A stretch of DNA of 64,000 nt, from assembly GCA_026129525.1 (NCBI GenBank), contig JAHCHW010000001.1, forward strand, positions 186,001 to 250,000. The letters run 5' to 3'. The stretch is from Chitinophagales bacterium (GTDB taxonomy: Bacteria; Bacteroidota; Bacteroidia; Chitinophagales; LD1). Position 1 is the stretch's first letter. Every line of letters starts with the position of its first letter. A program made the position numbers and the translations under genes. Below, in pieces: positions 27,889-38,400 of the stretch. The notes under the pieces are model-generated. The model was not told the origin of the DNA, made no database searches, and saw nothing but the letters and a program-made list of their open reading frames with translations.

Positions 27889-29811
27889 TTAAACACCCGC
27901 CAGTCGCTTTTTAATTTCTCTTGCGATATTAAGCGGAGTGTATTTTTCAAAAAAAGTTCTGTCATCCACCCACTTCCATTCTTCTTGCGACTGCGGCTCG
28001 CTCACCACCGGTGCAACTATGGGTTCGGGCTTGGGTTGTTCTTGTTTCTGTGCTGTTTGAGTGTAGCCGAAAAGTTTAGCCAGCTTTTCCGTCATTGGAA
28101 CATTGTAATCATTTCCGGAAGCTTTAATTATCTCAATCAATTCATCGCTGCTGTACTTTGTAAATTCATAAGGCACTTCAACCGGTTCGCCATAACCTTC
28201 AATAAGTTGTTTAGCATCGTACATTCGTGAAAGGGTAGCGTTTTCATACTTCAAAAAGAATTCTTCGTCCACATTGTAGCGCAACATGGTTTTAAACTCC
28301 CCATCGGGTTTCATGTAGTAATGCACCAAATTGGCCCCAGCTTGGGTAACACCCACCCCTGCTGCCAAACGAACACCGTTTGAAGTGTTAGGTGGCGAAG
28401 CATGAAAAGTTCGGTTATCGAACATCAGTACTTCTCCTGCTTTTACATCAATGGTATGCAGATAAGGAAAAATGCTGAACATGTGCTCACTTAAAGGCAC
28501 CGGGCACTGTGGTGAAGGTGAAGGGCGATGGTTTTGCATAAATTTATGGCTGCCGCGTATTACGCCCATACCACCGTTATCTAAATTTGTATCTACTAAT
28601 GCTATCCAACAAGTAATTGATGAGTAACCTTCATCTTCTCTATCCACAAAACTCCAATCCTGATGGGCAGGCACTACGCCTTTCGGATTCACCTCTTTCA
28701 TTACAAAACTTGCCACAAAGGGTTTGAACTCTTTCAAGTGTTCGCCTAATCGCGGAAGCGCAACGCTCCAAATTTTCTCTCGAATTTTGCGGCACATTTC
28801 CTTATCGCTGTTATCCATGCTTACATGAAAACCGAACCCCTTTTCATCTTTCAGCGAAAGCGATTCATAAAAACTTTTGAGTTCGTTTACTTCATCGGTA
28901 TTTAACAACGGAAATACACAATAACCTTCGCGCTCAAAAAACTGCTGGCGCTCTTCATCTTTAAAAATCGGAAGCATTTTATACATAGCTGCTGCTTTTT
29001 GTTGCTTGAATTTTTGGTTGGCGAAACGATATTCCACCGGTGTTACAAAATGCTGTTCGTAATCGAAAATTTTTTGGAGCGAACCGAACTGTGGCCGCTC
29101 CCCGATTTGCGTATTGTAACGCTGAAAAAAATCTTCCTCAACATAATACTGTTCAATTTTTCCTTGCCCATTGTTATGATAAAACATCAATTGAGCATTG
29201 CTGTCTATTAACCCATAAGTAACCGCAATCCGCGGCTCGTTACTCTTGTTAGCCGGAGATGCGTGCAATAATGCCTGCGAGAAGATGAACGCTTCCCCTG
29301 CTTTCATCTTCAATAGTTTTAAGTCGCTCCGCATTTCATCCTGCACATTTTTGAACGGGTCGGGGAGCGAAGGTGAGCGTATTGCTGTAGAAAAACGATG
29401 ACTTCCGTCAATAACCTGCACGGCTCCGTTGGTTTCGTCCACGTCCTGCAATGGAATCCAGATAGTAATGCTGTCAAAGCGAGGTTCATCCACCACTGTC
29501 CAATCCTGATGGATGGGCATTTCGCTTATAGCGCCCGGCTGCTTGTTTAAAAAGCAACTCCCTAATTTTTTAATAGAATTAAAATGTGCCGAAACCTGTT
29601 TGCTCAGCACTTCTTCAATTTTGGTGTTTACTTTTTGTTTGTGGGTAACATCAGCATTAAAACTGCTGCTGTAAAAGCCTTCGGGAATTTGAGGATGGGT
29701 AGCAAAGAAAAACTGACGTAACTCGTTTACCTGCGATTGATTCAAAAACGGAATTACCACATAACCATAAAGGTCAAATTGCTTTCGTAGTTTTTCATTT
29801 TTGAAGAGCAT
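27889..29811 (-). CDS. double-domain PhyH-family protein
   Basis: The protein has 640 residues: two complete PhyH domains in one chain. Domain 1 has His101/Asp103 (IHQDWTVVDE), His183 (LLHASPAN) and Arg194. Domain 2 has His383/Asp385 (AHQDWSFVD), His470 (FHASPPN) and Arg481. Both therefore keep the iron and 2-oxoglutarate residues. The C-terminal 70 residues are Pro/Glu/Gln-rich and then helical. It is the first gene of the PhyH run. A fused tandem enzyme suggests two hydroxylations on one substrate, which is an inference. Confidence 0.85.
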   Translation of the reverse strand: MLFKNEKLRKQFDLYGYVVIPFLNQSQVNELRQFFFATHPQIPEGFYSSSFNADVTHKQKVNTKIEEVLSKQVSAHFNSIKKLGSCFLNKQPGAISEMPIHQDWTVVDEPRFDSITIWIPLQDVDETNGAVQVIDGSHRFSTAIRSPSLPDPFKNVQDEMRSDLKLLKMKAGEAFIFSQALLHASPANKSNEPRIAVTYGLIDSNAQLMFYHNNGQGKIEQYYVEEDFFQRYNTQIGERPQFGSLQKIFDYEQHFVTPVEYRFANQKFKQQKAAAMYKMLPIFKDEERQQFFEREGYCVFPLLNTDEVNELKSFYESLSLKDEKGFGFHVSMDNSDKEMCRKIREKIWSVALPRLGEHLKEFKPFVASFVMKEVNPKGVVPAHQDWSFVDREDEGYSSITCWIALVDTNLDNGGMGVIRGSHKFMQNHRPSPSPQCPVPLSEHMFSIFPYLHTIDVKAGEVLMFDNRTFHASPPNTSNGVRLAAGVGVTQAGANLVHYYMKPDGEFKTMLRYNVDEEFFLKYENATLSRMYDAKQLIEGYGEPVEVPYEFTKYSSDELIEIIKASGNDYNVPMTEKLAKLFGYTQTAQKQEQPKPEPIVAPVVSEPQSQEEWKWVDDRTFFEKYTPLNIAREIKKRLAGV

Positions 29812-29813
29812 AA

Positions 29814-30060
29814 TTAAGCAAAAACCTCCTTCGATTTATCCATCAAATCTTTTTCACCCGCAACTTATCAAAGCGCGGTTGTTTTCAAAGCATAAGTTCT
29901 TTCCCCTCAATAAAGCGATGCTTATAAGTAATAGCTTGATGCCTTCTCATTACCATAATTTCTCCAAGTATTGAATTGCATGTAAACATCCGCATCGATC
30001 TCCAGCCTTTCTGCTTTTCCTATACTCTTGTCAGAATTCATGTGATAGTGAATAGAAAGC
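29814..30060 (-). pseudogene. decayed C-terminal end of a further PhyH gene
   Basis: Reading leftward from about 30056, the frame gives HYHMNSDKSIGKAERLEI then DADVYMQFNTWRNYG. This lines up with the conserved tail of the PhyH genes (FHYKVPDKDELEVFEMDDDF). Several stops follow, then AGEKDLMDKSKEVFA ending in TAA at 29816-29814, two bases before the ATG of the double-domain gene. The arrangement suggests a fourth tandem PhyH gene whose end decayed. The match is short, so this is tentative. Confidence 0.45.
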
Positions 30061-30284
30061 ATCCTTATTCAGATTATCGCCATTAAATACTTTGTGCATA
30101 GTATAACAAAGATAATCAAAAGATGGTCTGCGCCTGTAATGACCGCATCAGGCATAGTAGAGGTTGTTGAAGTGTGGGAAAAGCTAAAGACAAACTAATC
30201 TCAAAGCGGAGATCACTTTTACATTTGGGTCTGTTAAAGATTTAGCACCGGGCATTTATGACGAGAGTATCTAAACGCATTTCA
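30061..30284. other. intergenic region with possible decayed coding sequence
   Basis: On the plus strand, VEVVEVWEKLK (from about 30161) and, in another frame, KAEITFTF then GSVKDLAPGIYDESI (to about 30271) look like two pieces of one broken reading frame. I do not recognise the family. No intact gene is present between the PhyH remnant and cysK. Confidence 0.3.
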
Positions 30285-31202
30285 TCACAATTCAAACAAT
30301 CCCTCAATACTCAAATAGCGCTCCCCAGTATCGTAATTAAAACCCAATACACGGCTGCCGGATTTTATGTCGGGCAGTTTTTTGGCAATAGCAGCTAATG
30401 TTGCGCCCGATGAAATTCCGCCAAAGAGAGCTTCTTCTGTTGCTGCTTTTACGGCATACTCAAATGCTTCTTCTTTAGTAACCGGTATTGTTCCATCCAG
30501 CACGGTAGTATCTAAATTGGCAGGAATAAACCCTGCGCCAATTCCTTGTATGGGATGCGGGCCAGGTTGCCCGCCACTAATAACCGGTGAAAGCGAAGGC
30601 TCTACAGCCAACACTTTAACCTGCGGAAATTTTTGTTTGAGTGCTTTACCTACGGCAGTGATGTGCCCGCCTGTTCCCACACCGGTAATCAGGTAATCTA
30701 TCCCCTCCGGAAAATCGTGCAGTATTTCCAGAGCCGTTGCTTTTGAATGTGCTTCCACATTAGCAGGATTATCAAACTGCTGAGGAATCCAACTGCCGGG
30801 AATGGCAGCTGCCAGTTCCTTTGCTTTTTCAATAGCGCCCTTCATACCTTTTTCGCGGGGAGTTAACTCGAATGTAGCACCATAAGCTTTCATCAATCTG
30901 CGCCTTTCAATACTCATGCTTTCGGGCATTACCAAAATGAGTTTGTAACCTTTTACAGCTGCCACCATTGCCAGTCCCACTCCGGTATTGCCCGATGTAG
31001 GTTCAATAATTACACTGCCGGGCTTCAGTTGCCCTTTGGCTTCAGCATCTTCAATCATGGAAAGGGCAATACGATCTTTAATACTGCCGCCCGGGTTAGC
31101 GCGCTCTAACTTTATCCAAACCTCGTGGCTGTTGCCGAACAAGCGATTGATTTTAAGATGAGGTGTGTTGCCGATTGTTTCTAAAATGTTGTTTGCCTTC
31201 AT
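30285..31202 (-). CDS. cysK: cysteine synthase A (O-acetylserine sulfhydrylase)
   Basis: The protein has 305 residues. It makes cysteine from O-acetylserine and sulfide with PLP. Lys42 in PGGSIKDR is the Schiff-base lysine. [10 protein letters not shown] binds the substrate carboxylate, [11 protein letters not shown] binds the PLP phosphate, and GGISSGA lies near the C-terminus. The length is typical. It follows cysE by 26 bases on the same strand, so acetylation and sulfhydrylation are co-transcribed. Confidence 0.95.
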   Translation of the reverse strand: MKANNILETIGNTPHLKINRLFGNSHEVWIKLERANPGGSIKDRIALSMIEDAEAKGQLKPGSVIIEPTSGNTGVGLAMVAAVKGYKLILVMPESMSIERRRLMKAYGATFELTPREKGMKGAIEKAKELAAAIPGSWIPQQFDNPANVEAHSKATALEILHDFPEGIDYLITGVGTGGHITAVGKALKQKFPQVKVLAVEPSLSPVISGGQPGPHPIQGIGAGFIPANLDTTVLDGTIPVTKEEAFEYAVKAATEEALFGGISSGATLAAIAKKLPDIKSGSRVLGFNYDTGERYLSIEGLFEL

Positions 31203-31228
31203 AACTGGTTTTTATCTCGCTTAGAATA

Positions 31229-32020
31229 CTAAATGATAAAATCTATTACTTCGTTCAGTTCCGATTTGTCGCGCACTTTTACCTGATTAGTGTGATACAC
31301 GATTGAGTAAGGAAGTACGCTATCCGTGAGCCATACGTTCCCTCCTATTACGCTGTCGTGCCCCACGGTGGTTTTTCCGCCCAGTATGCAACTGCCTGCA
31401 TAAATAATCACATTGTCTTCAATTGTTGGATGGCGCTTCGCTCCGCTTTCTTCTTTGCGTACAGCTAAAGCGCCCAAGGTAACACCCTGATACAGTTTTA
31501 CATTCTTACCTATAACCGTAGTTTGCCCAACCACCACACCGGTGCCGTGGTCAATAAAAAAAGGTACGCCAATACTTGCACCCGGGTGAATATCAATTCC
31601 GGTTTTAGTATGTGCGTATTCACTTATCAGGCGCGGCAGCACTGGTACTTTAAGTAAGTACAACTCGTGTGCAATACGGTGTACCGCAATGGCATAAAAA
31701 CCCGGATAAGCGGCAATCACCTCCTCAATACTTTCTGCTGCGGGGTCAGCTTTTTCGAAAAAGCGGGCATCATTAATTAGTGCATGGTAAATGGCATTAA
31801 CTTTTTCGAAAAAAGCTATGGCGGTTTTAGCGGCTTCACCGTTTTTTACGGGTTTCAACAATGCAATCAACTGTTCACGCAAACTCTGTTCAGCAGGAAT
31901 ATCCTTATTATCGTGATGATAATTCGGAAACATAAAATCCAACAAGCCTTCTACCCAACCGTACGCCAATGAACGGTTTGGAAGTCGAGAAAAATCAATC
32001 GTTACTTTTTCGGTAAGCAT
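31229..32020 (-). CDS. cysE: serine O-acetyltransferase (EpsC/CysE type)
   Basis: The protein has 263 residues. The C-terminal half is a left-handed beta-helix of hexapeptide repeats with IHPGASIG, FIDHGTGVVVGQT and VKLYQGVTLGALAV, the serine acetyltransferase signature. The longer N-terminal helical part is of the EpsC type. It acetylates serine with acetyl-CoA to feed CysK downstream. The leader from the terminator-like hairpin at 32038-32066 to the ATG is only 17 bases. Confidence 0.92.
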   Translation of the reverse strand: MLTEKVTIDFSRLPNRSLAYGWVEGLLDFMFPNYHHDNKDIPAEQSLREQLIALLKPVKNGEAAKTAIAFFEKVNAIYHALINDARFFEKADPAAESIEEVIAAYPGFYAIAVHRIAHELYLLKVPVLPRLISEYAHTKTGIDIHPGASIGVPFFIDHGTGVVVGQTTVIGKNVKLYQGVTLGALAVRKEESGAKRHPTIEDNVIIYAGSCILGGKTTVGHDSVIGGNVWLTDSVLPYSIVYHTNQVKVRDKSELNEVIDFII

Positions 32021-32037
32021 GGTATTCGGTTAAACAA

Positions 32038-32066
32038 AAAAACCCTCCGTAATACGAAGGGTTTTT
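32038..32066 (-). terminator. rho-independent terminator between tRNA-Asp and cysE
   Basis: AAAAACCCT and AGGGTTTTT pair around an inner CGT/ACG with a three-base loop and one internal mismatch. Read on the minus strand it ends in a run of seven T. It can terminate the tRNA transcript. Because it lies only 17 bases before the cysE ATG, it could also attenuate cysE. Confidence 0.8.
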
Positions 32067-32191
32067 GCATGTTTTAATTCCTGTTTACACACAGTTATTT
32101 CGTTCCCTTCGCGAGATTGGCACAACAGCAACAACAAGCGTGAACGAAAAAAGGCATGATAAACAATAAAATTAGTTTTGTTTGATAATTG

Positions 32192-32265
32192 CGGATCGGA
32201 CGGGACTCGAACCCGCGACCTCTGCCGTGACAGGGCAGCATTCTAACCAACTGAACTACCGATCC
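32192..32265 (-). tRNA. tRNA-Asp (GTC)
   Basis: The minus strand folds as a standard 74-base cloverleaf: acceptor GGATCGG/CCGATCC with discriminator G, D stem GTTC/GAAT, anticodon stem CTGCC/GGCAG with loop CTGTCAC (anticodon GTC), and T arm GCGGG-TTCGAGT-CCCGT. CCA is not encoded. It lies between the giant adhesin gene and cysE. Confidence 0.96.
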
Positions 32266-32375
32266 ATTGCTTTTCCGGTTGTAAAAGAACATCCTTTCCG
32301 AAAAAGGACTGCAAATATATTCCCCTCTTTGGTTTTTACAAACTTCGGAAGAAGATAAAACTGCCTCTATAAAAA

Positions 32376-32405
32376 CTAAGGCGCTCAAACCCGTGAGCGC
32401 CTTAG
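32376..32405 (-). terminator. strong rho-independent terminator of the giant adhesin gene
   Basis: CTAAGGCGCTCA and TGAGCGCCTTAG form a perfect 12-bp stem with a six-base loop, followed on the minus strand by five T. It starts 31 bases after the stop of the 4067-residue gene. Confidence 0.9.
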
Positions 32406-32436
32406 TTTACTTGACCCACTCGGTCAACTGCTGTTA

Positions 32437-35400
32437 CTATCGCATTACCGAAATAGTTCCGGTTACTTCTTTCACCGTACCGTCAAAGTACTTAATGGTA
32501 AACTGGTAAACGTAGGTGTCATCAGGCGCATACTTGCCGTTAAGATTGCCGTCCCAACCGTTTCCGTTAAAGATTCCGTTAGGCTGCGATGCATTGTAAT
32601 ACACCCGCTGCCCCCAACGGTCGAACACGCTTACTTCTACATTTTCCGCACCTAGAATATCAAAGTTGAAGTAGTCGTTCAACCCATCCCCGTTAGGCGT
32701 AAACACGGTAGGAATAAATGCCGAAATTTCGTTCTTCACTATAACGGTAACCGTATCGGAAGCAAAGCAGGAGTCGGAATTCATTACCCAAACGGTGTAC
32801 ATCGTTGTTGTTTTTGGAACAGCATACGGTGTGGCGCAATTAGCAGGGTCGCTGCAATCAACAAAGCTGACTAAGGAATCGGGCGACCAAATGTAATTGA
32901 CAATTGGTTGGCTCGAATTGGCGGCTGCAATCAACGTGGTTTGCATACCGGTTAAAATAACCTGCTGCGATACGGAAAGGTCAACCGAAATTTGACTTGG
33001 GCTGGCAATGGTAAATGTAGTGCTGGCTTCGCAACCGTTCACATCGGTTACTACCACTACATAATTGCTTGCCGATAACCCTTTAAATGTATCAGAAGCC
33101 TGTGCAATACCGTTCAATTCGTAAATGTAAGGTGGGTCGCCTCCTACTACACTTATAACCACCTGTCCCGTTGGTGTATTGAAACACTTCGATGCCGTAG
33201 CATCGGTAGAAATTTCAATTTCGGAAGGTTGCGTGAGTAATGCCGATGCCGAAACGGTACAGTTAGAAGCATCGGTTACGGTTACTTCGTAGGTGCCTGC
33301 AAAAAGTTTTATGGCGGTTGCCGTGGTTTGTGGTGGAGTGGTATTCCAGTTATAGGTATATGGACCTACACCCTGCGTTGCCACCACAGATACAGAACCA
33401 TTTTTACTGCCGAAGCACGATGGTTGAACCGTTAACATTTGCAGCGATATCTCCATCGGCTGTGTAACAGTAAACGTTCGGCTCTTTAAGCATCCGTTAA
33501 CATCGCTTACACCCACGGTGTAATTGCCTTTAGGAATATTCGCCAAATCTTCGTTGGTGCTTCCACTCGACCATGCATAGGTATAGCCTGGAGTTCCACC
33601 GGTTACGTTGATGTCAATAGCACCGTTGGTTCCGTTGAAACATTGCACATCGGTTACGTTGCCGTTAATGGTAATTTCAGTAGGCTGAGTAAGCCATATA
33701 CTGTCAATAACCTTACAGCCGTTGGAGTCGGAAAGCAACAATCCATAGCGCCCTGCTGTTAAGCCAAAGCGGATAGAATCGTTGGTAAAATCATCCCACA
33801 AATACTCATAGGGCAATGTACCGCCACCCGGTATAGCTGCCACCGTTCCGGTTGATGCACCATAACAAAGAATATTGGTTCCTGTTAAACTTACCGTAAG
33901 CGGTGTAGGCTCTTTTACAATGTAAAGCGAAGCTACCTGACATCCGTTTCCATCGGTAACTGACACATAATAGTTGCCTCCGCATACACTGTAAATATCT
34001 TTGGTTGATGGTCCGTTTGACCAAAGATAATTGTAAGGCAATGTGCCGCCATAGGCAGTAATTACCACATACCCATCGCAATCTCCAGCACAAGTTACAT
34101 TTTGAATTACTCCGGAAGTCAGAAGTGGAGCAGGCTCTACAATAGTAGTAGAATCAGAAGCCGTACATCCATTGGCATCGGTTACCGTTACAGTATAAAC
34201 TCCTGCAGGCACACCGGTTATATCTTCGGTAGTAGGTCCGTTATTCCAAGCAAATGTATAACCCGGAGTTCCTCCTGTAGGTATCAGATTTATGGAGCCG
34301 TTCAAATCGCCAAAACATAATGGCGACTGAACAATAAAGTTGACCGAAATAGCAGATGGATTGACTATGAAAACCGAAGTAGTAGCAGTGCAGCCATTCG
34401 CATCCGTAACTATAACGGAATAGGTGCCCCCTGGTAAGTTGGTTGGGTCTTCAACGGTTGGTCCGTGATTCCAAGCATAAGTGTAAGGCTGCGTACCACC
34501 GGTTACGGTTAAGTCAATACTTCCGTTGTTGGCATTGAAGCAACTGATGTTTGAACTGGTGGTGGTAAGAATAAGCGGAGCCGGTTCGTACACCACTGCA
34601 GAATCATACTTCACACAGCCATTGGCATCGGTAATTGACACGTAATACGTTCCACCGCCTAAACCGGAAATATCTTCCCAAGGTTGGAAGGTTGACCAAA
34701 AGAACGTGTAAGGTGCCACACCGCCCGATACGGTTAAATCAATACTTCCGTTGTATGCTCCGTGGCAGGTAACATCAACATGTGTAGTGCTCGAAACTAT
34801 AGGTGAAGGCTCGGTAATGATAAACGATTGTGATAATGTACAGCCGTTGGCATCGGTAACTGTTACGCTGTGTGTACCTTGCGGCAAACCGGTAACATCT
34901 TCAAACTGGTAGCCGTTACTCCACATATAAGTGTATGGCTGCACGCCACCCGAAACGGTAATGTTTACCGCCCCATTACTTCCTCCGTTACAACTCACAT
35001 TCTGAACAATACCAAACATTGCCAGCGGAGTAGGCTGTGTAATGGTTACACAAGCCGTTGCCGTACAACCATTGCCATCGGTTACAGTTACACAATAAGT
35101 GCCTGCTGTAATTCCTGTTAAGTCCTCTGTAGAGGCACCATTACCCCAGTTGAAACTGTAGTTGAGTGTTCCGCCTGTTACCGTTAAATCTATAGCGCCT
35201 GTTGATGCACCGTTACACAACACGTGTGTTGCCTGTGTGCTTAACACAAGTGCTGTTGGCTGGGCAATAACAATGGTGGCTGTTGCAGTACAGCTATTGG
35301 CATCGGTAACAATTACTGAATACGTTCCTGCTCCTACTCCGTAAAGGTCTTCAACGATTGCACCTGTACCCCAGAAATAGTTGTACGGTGTGGTACCACC

Positions 35401-38400
35401 TGTTACGGTTAAATCTACGCTGGTAGTATCGCCATGGCAAAGTAATGTGCCTGCGGTAACTGTAGCCGTAAGCAGTGTAGGCTCATTAATAGTTTGCGAT
35501 AATGTAGCCGTGCAACCGTTGGCATCGGTTACAGTTACGGTATAAGTTCCGGCAGATACGTTGTTCAAATCTTCGCCACTGCTGCCGTTGCTCCATGCAA
35601 AAGTGTATAACGGCACTCCGCCATACACGCTAATATCAATTTTGCCATTGTTGCCTCCAAAGCAACTTACATCGTTGTACGAAGCCAACGTTATAAGCAC
35701 CGGTGCGGGTTGGGTAATAGTTACGCACGCTGTTGCCGTGCAACTGTTACCATCTGTTACGGTTACACAGTAGGTGCCTGCCGTTAAGCCGCTCAGGTCT
35801 TCGCTGCTTGAACCATCGCTCCAACTGTAACTGTAGCTGCCTGTGCCGCCTGTTACACTTAAATCAACTGCGCCTGTTGACGCTCCGTTGCATAATACAT
35901 GTGTTACTTGTGTGCTCAACACTAAAGCCGGTGGTTCGGTTATTACTATCGAATCGTGCTTGGTGCATCCGTTCGCATCCGTTACTATTACAAAGTAAGT
36001 ACCTCCGCTTATGTTGCTCAGATCTTCTACCGTTTGGAATGTGTTCCATAAGAAGCTGTATGGCGGGGTGCCTCCGCTTACTGTTAAGTCAGTAGCTCCG
36101 TTCGATGATCCGTTGCAGGTTACATTGGTACCTGTAATGCTTGTTACCAATGGTGTAGGTTCCGTAATGATAAACGTTTGCGTTAATGTGCAGCCGTTGG
36201 CATCGGTTACCGTTACACTATACGTATTACCCGATAAGCCGTAAACATCCTCGGTAGTAGCTCCGTTGTTCCATGCGTAACTGTATGGGAATACGCCACC
36301 GCCTACCGTAATATCTATCAAGCCGCTGTTGCCGCCTGCACACGCTACATTTACTGTAGTGGCATTCATAATCATTGCAGGTGGTTGCGTAATTGTTACA
36401 CACGCTGTTGCTGTGCAACTGTTACCATCCGTTACGGTTACACAGTAGGTGCCTGCCGTTAAACCGCTCAGGTCTTCGCTGCTTGAACCATCGCTCCAAC
36501 TGTAACTGTAGCTGCCTGTGCCGCCCGTTACACTTAAATCAACTGCGCCTGTTGACGCTCCGTTGCATAATACATGTGTTACTTGCGTGCTTAAAGCAAG
36601 TTGTGCGGGTTGATTTATTGAAACACTTGCTGTAGCTGTACATCCGTTGGCATCGGTAACTAAAACGGTGTAAATACCACCTGCTACTCCGGTTAAATCT
36701 TCGGTGGTGGCTCCGTTATTCCAGAAGTATGAGTAACCCGAAGTTCCTCCGCCTATTGTAAGGTCAACGTTGGTAGTTGCACCAAAGCATGGTATAGTGC
36801 CTGCCGATACAGAAGCCGTAAGTAAAGGCGGCTCACTAATTACAAAAGAAGCCGTAGCCGTACAGCTGTTGGCATCGGTTACAGTGAGCATATATGTACC
36901 TGCACTAACATTATTCAAATCTTCGTTCGATGTGTTATTGCTCCATGCAAACGTATAAGGCGTTGTTCCGCCATTAATGGTTATGTCAACACTGCCGTTG
37001 GTTCCGCCATTACAACTGACATCATTGTACGATGCGAGCGATATTGCAAGAGCAGGAGGCTGTGTAATAGTATAGCTTCCGGAAATGGTGCATCCGTTAG
37101 CATCAGTTACTGTTACTGAATAGGTACCTACGGGTATCCCTGATAAATCTTCGCTTGTGCTTCCATCAGACCAATTATATGTATATGGCTGTACTCCGCC
37201 AACAACAGAGATGTCAATTGTTCCTGTATTAGCACCGTTACAAACCGGACTGCTTACTTGTGAAGTAAGCACTAAGGCTGGTGGCTGCGAAATGCTTACC
37301 GAAGCGGTAGCAGTACATCCTTTTGCATCGGTTACTACTACCGTGTAAACTCCTGCACCTACAAAGAATAAATCTTCGGTAGTTGCGCCACTGTTCCAAA
37401 AATAAGTGTATGGTAGTGTTCCACCGTTAACCGTTAAGTCAACATTGGTATTGCCACCATAGCATAGTATAACACCTGTTGCTACTGCCGAAGCAGTAAG
37501 TAATGGCGGCTCGCTTACAACATGTGTTAAGGTAGCCGTGCATCCGTTGGCATCGGTTACGGTAACTGTATAAGTATCGGCAGGAACATTTGCCAAGTCT
37601 TCAACAACGGCTCCGTTGCTCCAGCTATAAGAGTAAGGCGCTACTCCACCGCCTACGGCTATGTTTACATTACCATTGCTTCCTCCGTTACAACTTACAT
37701 TGTTGGCAGATGCAAGTGTAACAACCAATGCAGGTGGCTGACTAATGGTATAGCTTCCGGAAATTGAACATCCGTTGGCATCGGTTACTGTTACCGAATA
37801 GATCCCAATAGTAAGTCCCGATAAATCTTCGGTAGTATCAGTATTCGACCACAAATAGGTAAGCGGTGATGTTCCACCACCCGCAGTAATATTGATTGCT
37901 CCGGTAGTGAATCCGTTACACAACGGCTGAGTAACCTGAGCCGACAAGGTGAGTGCCGCAGGCTGTGTAATAGTTACCGAAGCAGTAGCTGTACATGCTT
38001 TGGAATCAGTAACCACAACCGTGTAAACGCCAGCAGTAACACCGAACAAATCTTCGGTAATTGCCCCGCTGTTCCAGAAATAAGTGTAAGCCGGTGTTCC
38101 ACCGCCAACCGTAAGGTCAACGTTGGTTACACCACCGTTGCACAAAATTGTACCGGCAACTGCGGATGCTGTTAACAAAGGGGGTTCTGTGATTACCTGT
38201 GAAACTGTTGCGGTACAATTATTGGCATCTGTTACAGTAAGCGTATATGTATTGGCAGGAACGTTGCTGAGATTTTGGGAACTGCTGTTGTTGCTCCATG
38301 AATATACGTATGGTGGTGTGCCTCCGGTGATGGAAACATTCACATTGCCATTACTTCCTCCAAAACAACTTACGTTGTTGAACGAAGCTATGCCAACCGT

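Noticed and set aside
1..29811. Hopanoid, carotenoid, polyketide or non-ribosomal peptide cluster
   Set aside because: No squalene cyclase, phytoene synthase, ketosynthase or adenylation domain was found; B12-radical SAM proteins alone do not define such a pathway.
32095..32388. 97-codon minus-strand ORF
   Set aside because: It runs through the tRNA-Asp gene and the terminator region and has no family features.
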